Below, piece by piece: positions 35,532-43,335 of a DNA stretch of 64,000 bases; the stretch's first letter is position 1, and every line of letters begins with the position of its first letter. The notes under the pieces are model-generated. The model searched no databases. It saw nothing but the letters and a program-made list of their open reading frames with translations, and was not told the origin of the DNA. Made by a program: the position numbers and the translations under genes. Source of the DNA: Cellulomonas cellasea (GTDB lineage: Bacteria; Actinomycetota; Actinomycetes; Actinomycetales; Cellulomonadaceae); the NCBI RefSeq assembly GCF_006538745.1, contig NZ_BJLR01000009.1, forward strand, positions 186,001-250,000, in the 5' to 3' direction.

Positions 35532-36083
35532 ATGGACACCGAGGCGTACTGGCAGCTCGTCGACGAGGCACGCACCCGCACGCGGAAGGGCCCGGACGCG
35601 GCGCCCGACGCCGACGACGTCGCGGACTCCCTGCGTGCGGTGCTCGTCGAGCGCGGCGTCGAGGCGGCGCGCGCGGCGGACGCCGCGTACGACGAGCTCG
35701 TCGCGACCGTGCACGGCCCCCGGCTGTGGGGCGCGGCGTACCTGATCGGCGGCGGGTGCTCGGACGACGGGTTCGACTACTTCCTCGGCTGGCTCGTCGC
35801 GCAGGGCCGCGAGGTCTTCGAGCGCGCGGCGCAGGACCCGGACTCGCTGGCGGACGTGGTCGACGAGGACACCGAGGCCGAGTGCGAGGACATGCTCGCC
35901 GCCGCGTGGGACGCCTACGAGGAGCTCACAGGCGAGGAGTTCCCCGAGGACGAGGAGGCGGACGAGGACGGGGACGACGACGCGGACGACGAGCCCGCCG
36001 CCGAGCCGTTCTGGGACTTCGACGACGAGGCCGAGATGCGCATTCGCTACCCGCGGCTCGCGGCGATGTTCCTGGAGGACTGA
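35532..36083 (+). CDS. DUF4240-type protein
   Basis: A 183-residue acidic protein. The N-terminal ~135 residues match DUF4240 (MDTEAYWQLVDEART, LWGAAYLIGGGCSDDGFDYFLGWLVAQGREVFERA). The C-terminus is a very acidic linker (EDEEADEDGDDDADDE) followed by FWDFDDEAEMRIRYPRLAAMF. The function of the family is unknown. An in-frame ATG nine bases earlier is also possible. It is a single gene. Confidence 0.8.
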   Translation: MDTEAYWQLVDEARTRTRKGPDAAPDADDVADSLRAVLVERGVEAARAADAAYDELVATVHGPRLWGAAYLIGGGCSDDGFDYFLGWLVAQGREVFERAAQDPDSLADVVDEDTEAECEDMLAAAWDAYEELTGEEFPEDEEADEDGDDDADDEPAAEPFWDFDDEAEMRIRYPRLAAMFLED

Positions 36084-36192
36084 GCGCAGCCCGGGCGGCG
36101 CGGCGAGCTCGGCGGCGCGGCACCGGGACCGGGCACGCCCCGCCGCACCGGCCCCCGGTTGCGGCCCTCCACCCCGCGGTTAGCGTGGACGG

Positions 36193-36426
36193 ATGACAGC
36201 CATGCCGACCGACCCGGACCCCGAGAACACGCCCGGCCTCGAACCCGGCGGCGGTGTGAACCCCGGCGACACCCCGCCCGGCGAGGCGAGCACGTCCGGC
36301 GTCTCGCACCAGGAGCCCGGCCTGCCGTCGGGCCGCAGCCAGAAGCTCGTCTACGGCGTGATCCTGGGGTTCGCGGCGCTCGTCGTCGTGATGCTCGTCG
36401 GCTACGCCGTCGGCATCGGTCGCTGA
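36193..36426 (+). CDS. DUF6480-like small membrane protein
   Basis: A 77-residue protein with the Pro/Gly-rich start DPDPENTPGLEPGGGV and PGDTPPGEAS seen in the DUF6480 group, and one C-terminal transmembrane helix (LVYGVILGFAALVVVMLVGYAV). It is probably a single-pass membrane protein; its role is unknown. TAGCGT at 36181-36186 is 6 bases before the ATG, again the leaderless arrangement. Confidence 0.72.
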   Translation: MTAMPTDPDPENTPGLEPGGGVNPGDTPPGEASTSGVSHQEPGLPSGRSQKLVYGVILGFAALVVVMLVGYAVGIGR

Positions 36427-36584
36427 CCGCCCCGATCAGCGGCTCCCCCGCGACCGCCGCGACCCGCAGGTCCGCCACGCGACCTCCGGCCGGACCGCGG
36501 CGAGCTCCGCGAGCCAGGGACGGCACGCGTCGACGGGCGGGACCCACTGCTGGGCACCGGGACGCTCGGTCCCGCGCGCGGCGC

Positions 36585-36884
36585 TCACGGCCGCGGGTTC
36601 GTGCGGGTCCACGGGCGCTCGTCGCGCCGCGCGCCCATGCCGGCCGCGCACCGCGGGCACACGCGCGCCACCTCGTCGGCGTCGCGCCCGGTCGCGGGCT
36701 GCACGTCCGCCCACGTGACGTGCGAGAACCGCCCGAGCGCGGAGCGGTGCAGCGGCAGCCCGCAGACGGTCTGGTTGGTCCCGCGCTCCCACGCGTGGAC
36801 CTCCCCGGCGGGCAGCCGCACGCCGTCCGGGTCGGTCCAGCTGCTCGACGCGGCGACGGCGGCGTTCTTCAGCGTCTTCGGCAC
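36585..36884 (-). CDS. Small zinc-ribbon-like protein
   Basis: A 99-residue protein starting at the GTG at 36884 after GAGGAGG. It has TVCGLPLH in the middle and RVCPRCAAGMG near the end, a Cys/Cys-x-x-Cys arrangement that could bind one zinc ion. HAWERGTNQTVCGLPLHRSALGRF-like segments are common in actinobacterial proteins of unknown function. It is divergent from the ATP-grasp operon and has no partner gene. Confidence 0.6.
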   Translation of the reverse strand: MPKTLKNAAVAASSSWTDPDGVRLPAGEVHAWERGTNQTVCGLPLHRSALGRFSHVTWADVQPATGRDADEVARVCPRCAAGMGARRDERPWTRTNPRP

Positions 36885-37121
36885 CGGGGCCTCCTCGCGA
36901 CCACGCGACGCCGGTTCGCCGCGTCGTCCCAGGATGCGACGGCCGTCCCGGGAGCGCACGACGACGTCGGCCGCCGGCCCGCTCGCCCGCGCTGCCGACC
37001 CCCTCACCCCGGTGGCCGGGCCCGCCCGGGGCCGGACCACCGTGCGCCGCGGGCGCGGGACATGATGGGGTAGCCCTTCGACCGTCGAGGCGGGCGCCGA
37101 CGCACCGGGAGGCAGCAGAGC

Positions 37122-39917
37122 ATGACCGACCTGCTGTCGTCCGTGCGCGCGCCCGCACCGGACGCCCCCGCGCCCGCGTCGCCCGACGAGGCCGGAGCCG
37201 ACCGCCGCCCCGACTGGTCCTGGCTCCCCGACACCGCGGACGCCCCGACCGAGGCGGACCTCGCCCGGTACCGCGACGCGACGGACCGGCTGCTCGCCGA
37301 CCACGGCGTGACGTACGGCGGCACGCCGCCCGTGACGGCGGACGGCGCACCGACGGCCGGGGTGGCCGAGCCCGAGCCGCACAGCTGGCGGCTCGACCCG
37401 GTGCCGGTGATCGTCGACGAGCACGAGTGGTCGGTCCTCGAGCGCGCGCTCGTGCAGCGCACCGAGCTCCTCGACGCCGTCCTGCAGGACGTCTACGGCC
37501 CGCGCCGCCTGCTCGGCGACGCGCTGCTGCCGCCCGAGCTCGTCCTCGCGCACCCCGGCTACCTGCGCGCGGTGCACGGGCTGCGGCTGCCGGGGGCGCA
37601 CGAGCTCGTGCTCACCGCGACCGACGTGACGCGCGACGCGTCGGGGGCGTGGACCGTCGTCGCCGACCGGACGCAGGCGCCGTCGGGTGCCGGCTACGCG
37701 ATGGAGGACCGCCGCGTCGTCGCGCAGGTGCTCGCGGGCGTGTACCGCCAGGCGTCCATCCAGCGCATCGGCCCGTTCTTCCACGCGCTGCGGCTCGCGC
37801 TCGCGCAGGTCGCGCCGCCGGGCACGGAGTCGCCCCGGATCGTGCTGCTCACCGCGGGGCCGCAGAGCGAGACGGCGTTCGACCAGGCGTACCTGTCCTC
37901 GATGCTCGGCCTCCCGCTCGTCGAGGGCAGCGACCTCGTCGTGCGCGAGGGGCGGGTGTGGATGCGCGGGCTCGACGAGCTCGAGCCGGTCGACGTCGTC
38001 CTGCGCCGGGTCGACGCCGACTTCTGCGACCCGCTCGAGCTGCGGTCCGACTCGCGCCTCGGGGTCCCCGGGCTCGTGCGCGCGCTGCGGGCGGGCACCG
38101 TGAGCGTCGTGAACCCGCTCGGCAGCTCGGTGCTCGAGAACCGGGCGCTGCACGCGTACCTGCCGCGGCTCGCGCGCACGGTGCTCGGCACCGACCTCGC
38201 GCTGCGGTCGCCCGAGACGTTCTGGTGCGGGGACCCGGTCGCGCTGCGGCACGTCCTCGCGCACCTCGACGAGCTCGTGCTCGCGCCGACGTACCGCGGG
38301 CTGCGCTCGGGGACGGTGCACGGCTGGACGCTCAGCGCGGCCGAGCGCGCGGAGCTCGCGGCGCGGATCGCGGCCGACCCGCTGTCGTGGGTTGGTCAGG
38401 AGCCGGTCGCGACGGCGGGCGCGGGTGCCGGGGCGGGCGCGGGTGCCGGGACAGCCGCGGAGGCGGTTCGGCGGCCGGGCCACCCGCCCGCGCCGACCGC
38501 CGCGGTGCTGCGCACGTTCGCCGTCGCGCGACGCGGGTCGTACCAGGTCATGAGCGGCGGGCTCGCCCGCGTGTTCCTCGACGACGCCGACGAGCGCCCC
38601 GCCGGGAGCGACGCCGCGCCCGACGCCGGGCCACGCGCGTACGCCAAGGACGTGTGGGTCCTGTCGTCCGAGCCGGACGCCGTGCGCGACCCGTGGCTGC
38701 ACGCGGAGCAGCCCGCGCAGCGCGTCCTGACCGGCATCTCGCCGCGGACCGCCGAGAACATGTTCTGGATGGGCCGCTACGCCGAGCGCGCGGGCGACAA
38801 GGTGCGGGTGCTGCGCGCGGTCGTCGACCGCTGGGACGACTACCACCGCAGCCCGCGCTCGGCGGGCGGCCGTGCCCTCGCGGCGCTGCTCGCGGCCGTC
38901 GGCGCGGACGAGCCCGCGTCGTGGCGCACCGAGGGCACCGGGACCGACCTGCGCGCGCTCCTGCTGGACCGGGCGCGCCCCGGGTCGGTCGCGAGCTCGG
39001 TGCGCCGCCTCGCGGAGGCCTCCGCCGCGGTCCGCGACCAGCTCTCGAACGACACGTGGCTCCCGCTCGCGAGCCTGGACCGGGCCCTGGCCGACGAGCG
39101 CCGGCTCGTCGCGGCCCGCGACCGGCTCGACGCCGCCCGGCAGGTGTCCCCGCGCACCGGTCCCGCCGAGACGGTCGGGATGCGCGCGGTGCTCGACCGG
39201 ATGCTCGAGGCGCTCCTCGCCGTGGCCGGGATCGGCGCCGAGAGCATGGTGCGGGACCTCGGCTGGCGCTTCCTCGACGGCGGCCGGCGGCTCGAGCGCG
39301 CGCAGTTCCTCGTCGACACGCTCGCCGCGACGCTCACGACCCAGCGCTCCGAGGACGTCGACTCCCTCGTGCTCGAGTCGCTGCTCATCGAGCACGAGTC
39401 GGTCATCACCTACCGCCGCCGCAACCAGGCCGGGGCGACCGTCGCGACCGTGCTCGACCTGCTGCTGCTCGACCGCACCAACCCCCGCTCGCTCGGCTAC
39501 CAGCTCGACCGGCTGCGCGAGGACCTCGCGGGCGTTCCTGTACCCGTGGGCCCGGCCGGTCACGTGCGCTCGCCCGAGACCCGCGACCGCCTGCTGCAGG
39601 ACGTCGCCGACCTGCTCACCGAGCTCGACACCGCGACGGTCGCGGCGGCGGTCACCGAGGACGGCCGCCGCGACCGGCTCGCCGAGGTGCTCGACTCGAT
39701 GCGCTGGCGGCTGCGCGCGGTCGGCGACGAGATCGCGCGCGTGCACTTCGTCCACCCCGCACCGAGCCGGTCGCTCGACGACGCGTGGGGTGCCGAGAAC
39801 ACGCACGCGCCCGACGCCGACGACGCGCCCGGGACGGACCCGTCGGCGGCCGCCGCGGCGGAGGACGGCACCCGCGGGGCCGACGCCGTCGCCGACGACG
39901 ACCGGGGGCCCGCGTGA
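37122..39917 (+). CDS. Circularly permuted ATP-grasp / alpha-E fusion protein
   Basis: A 931-residue fusion. Residues ~50-520 form a circularly permuted ATP-grasp ligase (LLDAVLQDVYGPRRLL, IQRIGPFFHALRLALAQVAP, VVNPLGSSVLENRALHAYLP, ETFWCGDP, VARRGSYQVMSGGLARV). A low-complexity Ala/Gly stretch near residue 430 is a flexible insertion. Residues ~545-880 are the alpha-E helical domain (ISPRTAENMFWMGRYAERAGDKVRVL, DLGWRFLDGGRRLERAQ, RRNQAGATVATVLDLLLLD). In many bacteria these are separate neighbouring genes; here they are fused. The last 50 residues are acidic. The stop overlaps the transglutaminase gene (GTGA). The set is predicted to make or process peptide bonds; the substrate is unknown. 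Confidence 0.88.
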   Translation: MTDLLSSVRAPAPDAPAPASPDEAGADRRPDWSWLPDTADAPTEADLARYRDATDRLLADHGVTYGGTPPVTADGAPTAGVAEPEPHSWRLDPVPVIVDEHEWSVLERALVQRTELLDAVLQDVYGPRRLLGDALLPPELVLAHPGYLRAVHGLRLPGAHELVLTATDVTRDASGAWTVVADRTQAPSGAGYAMEDRRVVAQVLAGVYRQASIQRIGPFFHALRLALAQVAPPGTESPRIVLLTAGPQSETAFDQAYLSSMLGLPLVEGSDLVVREGRVWMRGLDELEPVDVVLRRVDADFCDPLELRSDSRLGVPGLVRALRAGTVSVVNPLGSSVLENRALHAYLPRLARTVLGTDLALRSPETFWCGDPVALRHVLAHLDELVLAPTYRGLRSGTVHGWTLSAAERAELAARIAADPLSWVGQEPVATAGAGAGAGAGAGTAAEAVRRPGHPPAPTAAVLRTFAVARRGSYQVMSGGLARVFLDDADERPAGSDAAPDAGPRAYAKDVWVLSSEPDAVRDPWLHAEQPAQRVLTGISPRTAENMFWMGRYAERAGDKVRVLRAVVDRWDDYHRSPRSAGGRALAALLAAVGADEPASWRTEGTGTDLRALLLDRARPGSVASSVRRLAEASAAVRDQLSNDTWLPLASLDRALADERRLVAARDRLDAARQVSPRTGPAETVGMRAVLDRMLEALLAVAGIGAESMVRDLGWRFLDGGRRLERAQFLVDTLAATLTTQRSEDVDSLVLESLLIEHESVITYRRRNQAGATVATVLDLLLLDRTNPRSLGYQLDRLREDLAGVPVPVGPAGHVRSPETRDRLLQDVADLLTELDTATVAAAVTEDGRRDRLAEVLDSMRWRLRAVGDEIARVHFVHPAPSRSLDDAWGAENTHAPDADDAPGTDPSAAAAAEDGTRGADAVADDDRGPA

Positions 39918-40975
39918 CGACGACCGCCGCGACGACGCCCGCGACCGGGCGCACCTACGACCTCGTGCACCGCACGACGTACGCGTACGACCACCCCGTC
40001 ACGACGTCGTACGGCCGCACCGTCCTCACGCCGCGGGACCTGCCCGACCAGCGGTGCCACACCTCGACGCTCGACATCCAGCCGGCGCCCGCCGACACGG
40101 CCGCGCACGTCGACTACTTCGGCAACCGGTCCACGTACTTCGCGGTCACGGACGAGCACCGCCGGCTCGTGGTGACGTCGCGCTCCACGGTGACCGTCGC
40201 GCGCGAGGCCGCGACCGTCACCGGCCTGCCCGTCGTCGCGTGGGAGGACGTCGCCGCGGCGGTGCGGAGCGGGCGCGGCCTCGAACCCACCGCCGCGCCC
40301 GACGAGGCGGAGTGGGACGGCGTGGTGCACGACGACGTCGCCGAGCTCCCGACGGAGCCGGAGGGGCCCGACGGCCCGGGCGACCCGAGTGCCGCGGCGA
40401 CCGACGGCATCGGGATCGTCGCGCTCCGCGAGGCGCTGCTGCCGTCCCGGCACGTCGCGCTGACCGAGGACGTCCGGGAGTGGGCGGCGCCGTCCTTCAC
40501 GCCCGGTCGGGGCATCGCCGAGATCCTCGCCGACCTCGCGCACCGCATCCGCACCGAGCTGACGTACCGCTCCGGCTCGACGACGGTCGGCACGACGCAG
40601 ACCCAGCTGCTCGCGCAGCGCACGGGCGTGTGCCAGGACTTCGCGCACCTCATGGTCGCCGCGCTGCGCCTGCACGGGCTGCCCGCGCGGTACGCGAGCG
40701 GCTACCTCGAGACGATGCCGCCACCCGGCCGGGAGAAGCTCCGCGGGGCGGACGCGTCGCACGCCTGGGTGTCCGCGTGGGTCCCGGGGGCGGGTTGGGT
40801 CGAGGTCGACCCGACCAACGACAAGTTCATCGACGACCGCTACGTGGTGCTCGGCTGGGGGCGCGACTACGCCGACGTGCCGCCCCTGCGCGGGGTCATC
40901 TTCACCGAGGGCTCGGGCTCACGGCTCACGGTGTCGGTCGACCTCGTCCCGGCCGGCTCGGCTCCGCTCCCCTGA
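39914..40975 (+). CDS. Transglutaminase-like cysteine protease-fold protein
   Basis: A 353-residue protein starting at a GTG overlapping the ATP-grasp/alpha-E stop. The N-terminal beta domain (YDLVHRTTYAYDHPVTTSYGRT) and the core domain are typical of the family found next to ATP-grasp/alpha-E genes. The Cys-His-Asp triad is visible in QRTGVCQDFAHLMVAALR, GADASHAWVSAWVPG and VEVDPTNDKF. There is a 40-residue acidic Pro/Gly insertion near residue 145. It has no signal peptide and probably acts in the cytosol as a peptidase or peptidyl transferase paired with the ligase. Confidence 0.9.
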   Translation: MTTTAATTPATGRTYDLVHRTTYAYDHPVTTSYGRTVLTPRDLPDQRCHTSTLDIQPAPADTAAHVDYFGNRSTYFAVTDEHRRLVVTSRSTVTVAREAATVTGLPVVAWEDVAAAVRSGRGLEPTAAPDEAEWDGVVHDDVAELPTEPEGPDGPGDPSAAATDGIGIVALREALLPSRHVALTEDVREWAAPSFTPGRGIAEILADLAHRIRTELTYRSGSTTVGTTQTQLLAQRTGVCQDFAHLMVAALRLHGLPARYASGYLETMPPPGREKLRGADASHAWVSAWVPGAGWVEVDPTNDKFIDDRYVVLGWGRDYADVPPLRGVIFTEGSGSRLTVSVDLVPAGSAPLP

Positions 40976-40980
40976 CCCCG

Positions 40981-41015
40981 GGGCACCGTGTCGGCGGGCC
41001 CTCGGCGGGGTGCCC
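40981..41015 (+). terminator. Candidate hairpin terminator of the ATP-grasp/transglutaminase operon
   Basis: GGGCACC (40981-40987) and its complement GGTGCCC (41009-41015) enclose a G/C-rich loop just 6 bases after the operon stop. There is no T-tract. Confidence 0.4.
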
Positions 41016-41082
41016 GACGTGCCGCGCGGGCCGTATCGGATCGGGCACCGCACCCTCAAGGGGCAAATCGTGCGGGGTTCCG

Positions 41083-41158
41083 GTCCACAGTTCTGTCCAC
41101 AGGCTGAGGAGCGCGATCACGCGCGGAGCACAGCCCTGTGGACAACATCTGTGGACGG
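41083..41158. promoter_or_regulatory. Cluster of four DnaA-box-like sites (cluster 1)
   Basis: GTCCACAG (41083-41090) and CTGTCCACAG (41093-41102) face one way; CTGTGGACAA (41136-41145) and CTGTGGAC (41149-41156) face the other. The third contains TTGTCCACA on the minus strand, the actinobacterial DnaA-box consensus. No dnaA or dnaN gene is near, so binding by DnaA is only a candidate explanation. Confidence 0.5.
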
Positions 41159-41167
41159 CGGTGGACC

Positions 41168-42118
41168 TCAGCGCGACGTGCTCGCCGCCCGTGCCGTGAG
41201 CTCCGCGTCGTCGACCAGGTACCCGTCGCTGTCGACCACCGCTCCGCCCGCCGCACGCGCGAGCGCCGAGACCGCGCGGGCCACGTACGGGGCGATCCGC
41301 CCGCGCGCGATCGCGTGCAGCGGCGTCACGGAGTCGGTGCGGTACTCGGCGTCCTCGGGCGGCAGCCACGCGACCCGGTAGGCGAACGGACCGTACTCGC
41401 GCCAGTCGAGCGCGGTCAGCACGACCGGGACCTCGCTCGACCGGGAGAAGCGCAGTCGGACCTCGCCGTCGTAGGGGTAGGTCGCCACGAGCTCGTACGG
41501 GGCGGGCGCCGCCGGACCGCCCCGGTCACCCGGCCCACCGGGCTCGCCGTGCTGCGCGGGCAGCCCGGTCGCCACGGCCACCCGGGCGCCGCTGAGCAGG
41601 GGCCGCACGAGCGGGACCGCGGCCTCGGGGGCGAGCGCGACTGCCGACCACAGGGTCAGGTCCACGCTCGATCGGGGGTCGGGAACGACGATCTGCGCCC
41701 GGTCGGCCGGCAGGATCGCGCCCGCGGAGCGCCGCGCCGCCGCGCTCATCCACGCGAGCACCCCGGGGTCGGCGACCGGCCGGGACGGGTCCTCGTGCGG
41801 CACGACCGCGTACAGGTCGTAGCTCCGCGCGGGCAGCCCCAGGGCGTGCGCCGCGTCGGGCGGGAGCGGGTACGGGCCCCGGGCGGACACCTCCCACGTG
41901 AGCCGGAGCTCGCCCGGCTGCGGCTCGGGGTCGGCGACCATGCCGCGGAAGCGGGCGCCGGACATCGGGCGCGCCCGGGAGCGGGCCTGCGACGCCGTGA
42001 CCGGGGCGGTGAGCCAGTCCGCCTGCGCGAACCACGCCGAGGCGAGGGTCAGCAGGTCGGTGGTGTCGGGGACCGCGAGAACGTGGTGGCCGTCCACAGC
42101 GAGCGGCAGCGGGCTCAT
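41168..42118 (-). CDS. Conserved hypothetical protein between two DnaA-box-like clusters
   Basis: A 316-residue soluble protein from the ATG at 42118. I do not recognise a family. It begins MSPLPLAVDGHHVLAVPDTTD and has several beta-rich segments (RSYDLYAVVPHED, AQIVVPDPRSSVDLTLWSAVAL, YELVATYPYDGEVRLRFSRSSEVPVVLTALDWREYG) and a helical end. A Gly/Pro-rich loop lies near residue 200. The gene is framed by clusters of TGTCCACAG-like sites at 41083-41158 and 42264-42348, so its own promoter is in or next to the second cluster. Function unknown. Confidence 0.6.
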   Translation of the reverse strand: MSPLPLAVDGHHVLAVPDTTDLLTLASAWFAQADWLTAPVTASQARSRARPMSGARFRGMVADPEPQPGELRLTWEVSARGPYPLPPDAAHALGLPARSYDLYAVVPHEDPSRPVADPGVLAWMSAAARRSAGAILPADRAQIVVPDPRSSVDLTLWSAVALAPEAAVPLVRPLLSGARVAVATGLPAQHGEPGGPGDRGGPAAPAPYELVATYPYDGEVRLRFSRSSEVPVVLTALDWREYGPFAYRVAWLPPEDAEYRTDSVTPLHAIARGRIAPYVARAVSALARAAGGAVVDSDGYLVDDAELTARAASTSR

Positions 42119-42263
42119 GGCGGCGGACCGTAGCGGGTGAATGCTGCGGTGATGTTTCCCCCACGTGAGAGGTCCGGCGGGTCCGGGCGGACGCGCCGCG
42201 GTTCTCACGGAGGTCTCACCGGGTCGGCACCGACGGGGCACCCGCTCGCTTGCAGCGCACCGT

Positions 42264-42348
42264 CTGTCCACAGGCTCTGTCCACAGGAAGGTCCACAGGG
42301 TGAGGCACAACTCGTGTCCTGTGCACACGGGTGTGGATACAGCCTGTG
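42264..42348. promoter_or_regulatory. Cluster of DnaA-box-like sites (cluster 2)
   Basis: CTGTCCACAG occurs at 42264-42273 and 42277-42286, GTCCACAG at 42291-42298, and TGTGGATAC (GTATCCACA on the other strand) at 42332-42340. The cluster lies between the hypothetical gene and the DinB gene, mirroring cluster 1 on the gene's other side. Confidence 0.5.
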
Positions 42349-42411
42349 GGGAGAAACGGACACGCGGCGCCGCACCTCGCCCGGTGCGACGCCGCGGGTC
42401 CGTGCCGTCGG

Positions 42412-42936
42412 TCAGGCGTGCACGTCGTGCAGGTGGTGGACGACGTCGTGCAGGTAGTACTCGCCGAGGGTCCGGGCCGTGAACCTCGAGCCGTTCGAGC
42501 GCCGGCCGGGGCGCTCCCAGGCGTCGTCCGGGACCGCCGCGAACCGCGCCGCCGCCTCCTCCGCCGCCTGCGCGAGCTCGACGGCGACGACCGCCGGGTC
42601 CTGGAGGTCGTACCGCTCCTCGACCGCCGTGGCGTCCTGGTCCCAGTTCGCGAACAGCGGGTCGTCCTCCTCGAGGATCAGCCGCAGCCGCTCCCCGAAG
42701 ATGCGGTGGACGTCGCGCGTGTGCGCCGCGTACTCCACGACCGACCACGTCGACGGCTCGGGGCGCTCGCGGGCGTCCGGCCGGGCGAGGGCGTCGGTCC
42801 AGCGGGGGACGGACGCGCGCAGCGCCGCGGGGATCCCGGCGGGCTCCACGTCGGCGGCGAGGAAGCCGCACTCCGGGCAGGGGCGCTCGAGGACCCAGGT
42901 CCAGTCCTTGGTGTCGGGCTCGATGGGTGTCGTCAT
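42412..42936 (-). CDS. DinB-superfamily protein
   Basis: A 174-residue four-helix protein. STWSVVEYAAHTRDVHRIFGERL and YYLHDVVHHLHDVHA carry the His residues that form the metal site of DinB/YfiT enzymes, which use thiols such as mycothiol. The N-terminus has a CPECGF motif that may bind zinc. A TAGGTT box on the minus strand (42944-42949) is 7 bases before the ATG, the leaderless pattern. The substrate is unknown. Confidence 0.8.
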   Translation of the reverse strand: MTTPIEPDTKDWTWVLERPCPECGFLAADVEPAGIPAALRASVPRWTDALARPDARERPEPSTWSVVEYAAHTRDVHRIFGERLRLILEEDDPLFANWDQDATAVEERYDLQDPAVVAVELAQAAEEAAARFAAVPDDAWERPGRRSNGSRFTARTLGEYYLHDVVHHLHDVHA

Positions 42937-43335
42937 GCGACGCAACCTAGCGACACCTGGCGATGCGGCGCGCGCGTCCGCTCCCGGTTCCACCGCGTCG
43001 GCGCGCGGTGCTCGCTCGTTGGCCGGATCTCTGCCCTGCCCGGGCGGGACGCCGGGGCGGTCGGGCGACGCTGCCCGGGACCGGCCCGTCGTCCGCCGGG
43101 GCGGAGCCCCCCATGGCTCCACCCCGGCGCACGACCCCCTGCTCGGTCCCCCGTGCCAGGTCTGGCCTCCCGGGCTGGTCCGCACCGCGCCCCTCCCGCG
43201 CTGCGACCCCTTCCGGGAGTGCGCTCACCGTAGGGAGCCCGACGTTGCAGGGGCGTTGCAGCCGTCCACACTGTGGGTGGGTCAGTTCCGGACCTGTGGG
43301 TGGGTGGGTCCCGACCCGCGTCCCCGGTGGGTCGG
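42937..43335. other. Non-coding gap with G-rich short repeats
   Basis: No gene is supported in these 399 bases. Near 43240-43340 there are short direct repeats: CGTTGCAG twice and GTGGGTGGGTC-like units several times. This lies just after the end of the GAF regulator gene, so it may include transcription stop signals. The right part (42937-42950) contains the DinB promoter. Confidence 0.5.

Noticed and set aside
38400-38460. Gly/Ala-coding direct repeats in the ATP-grasp gene
   Set aside because: They encode a flexible Ala-Gly linker in frame; no sign of a mobile or regulatory element.
41083-42348. Chromosomal replication origin because of DnaA-box-like clusters
   Set aside because: No dnaA, dnaN or AT-rich unwinding region is present, and each cluster is short.
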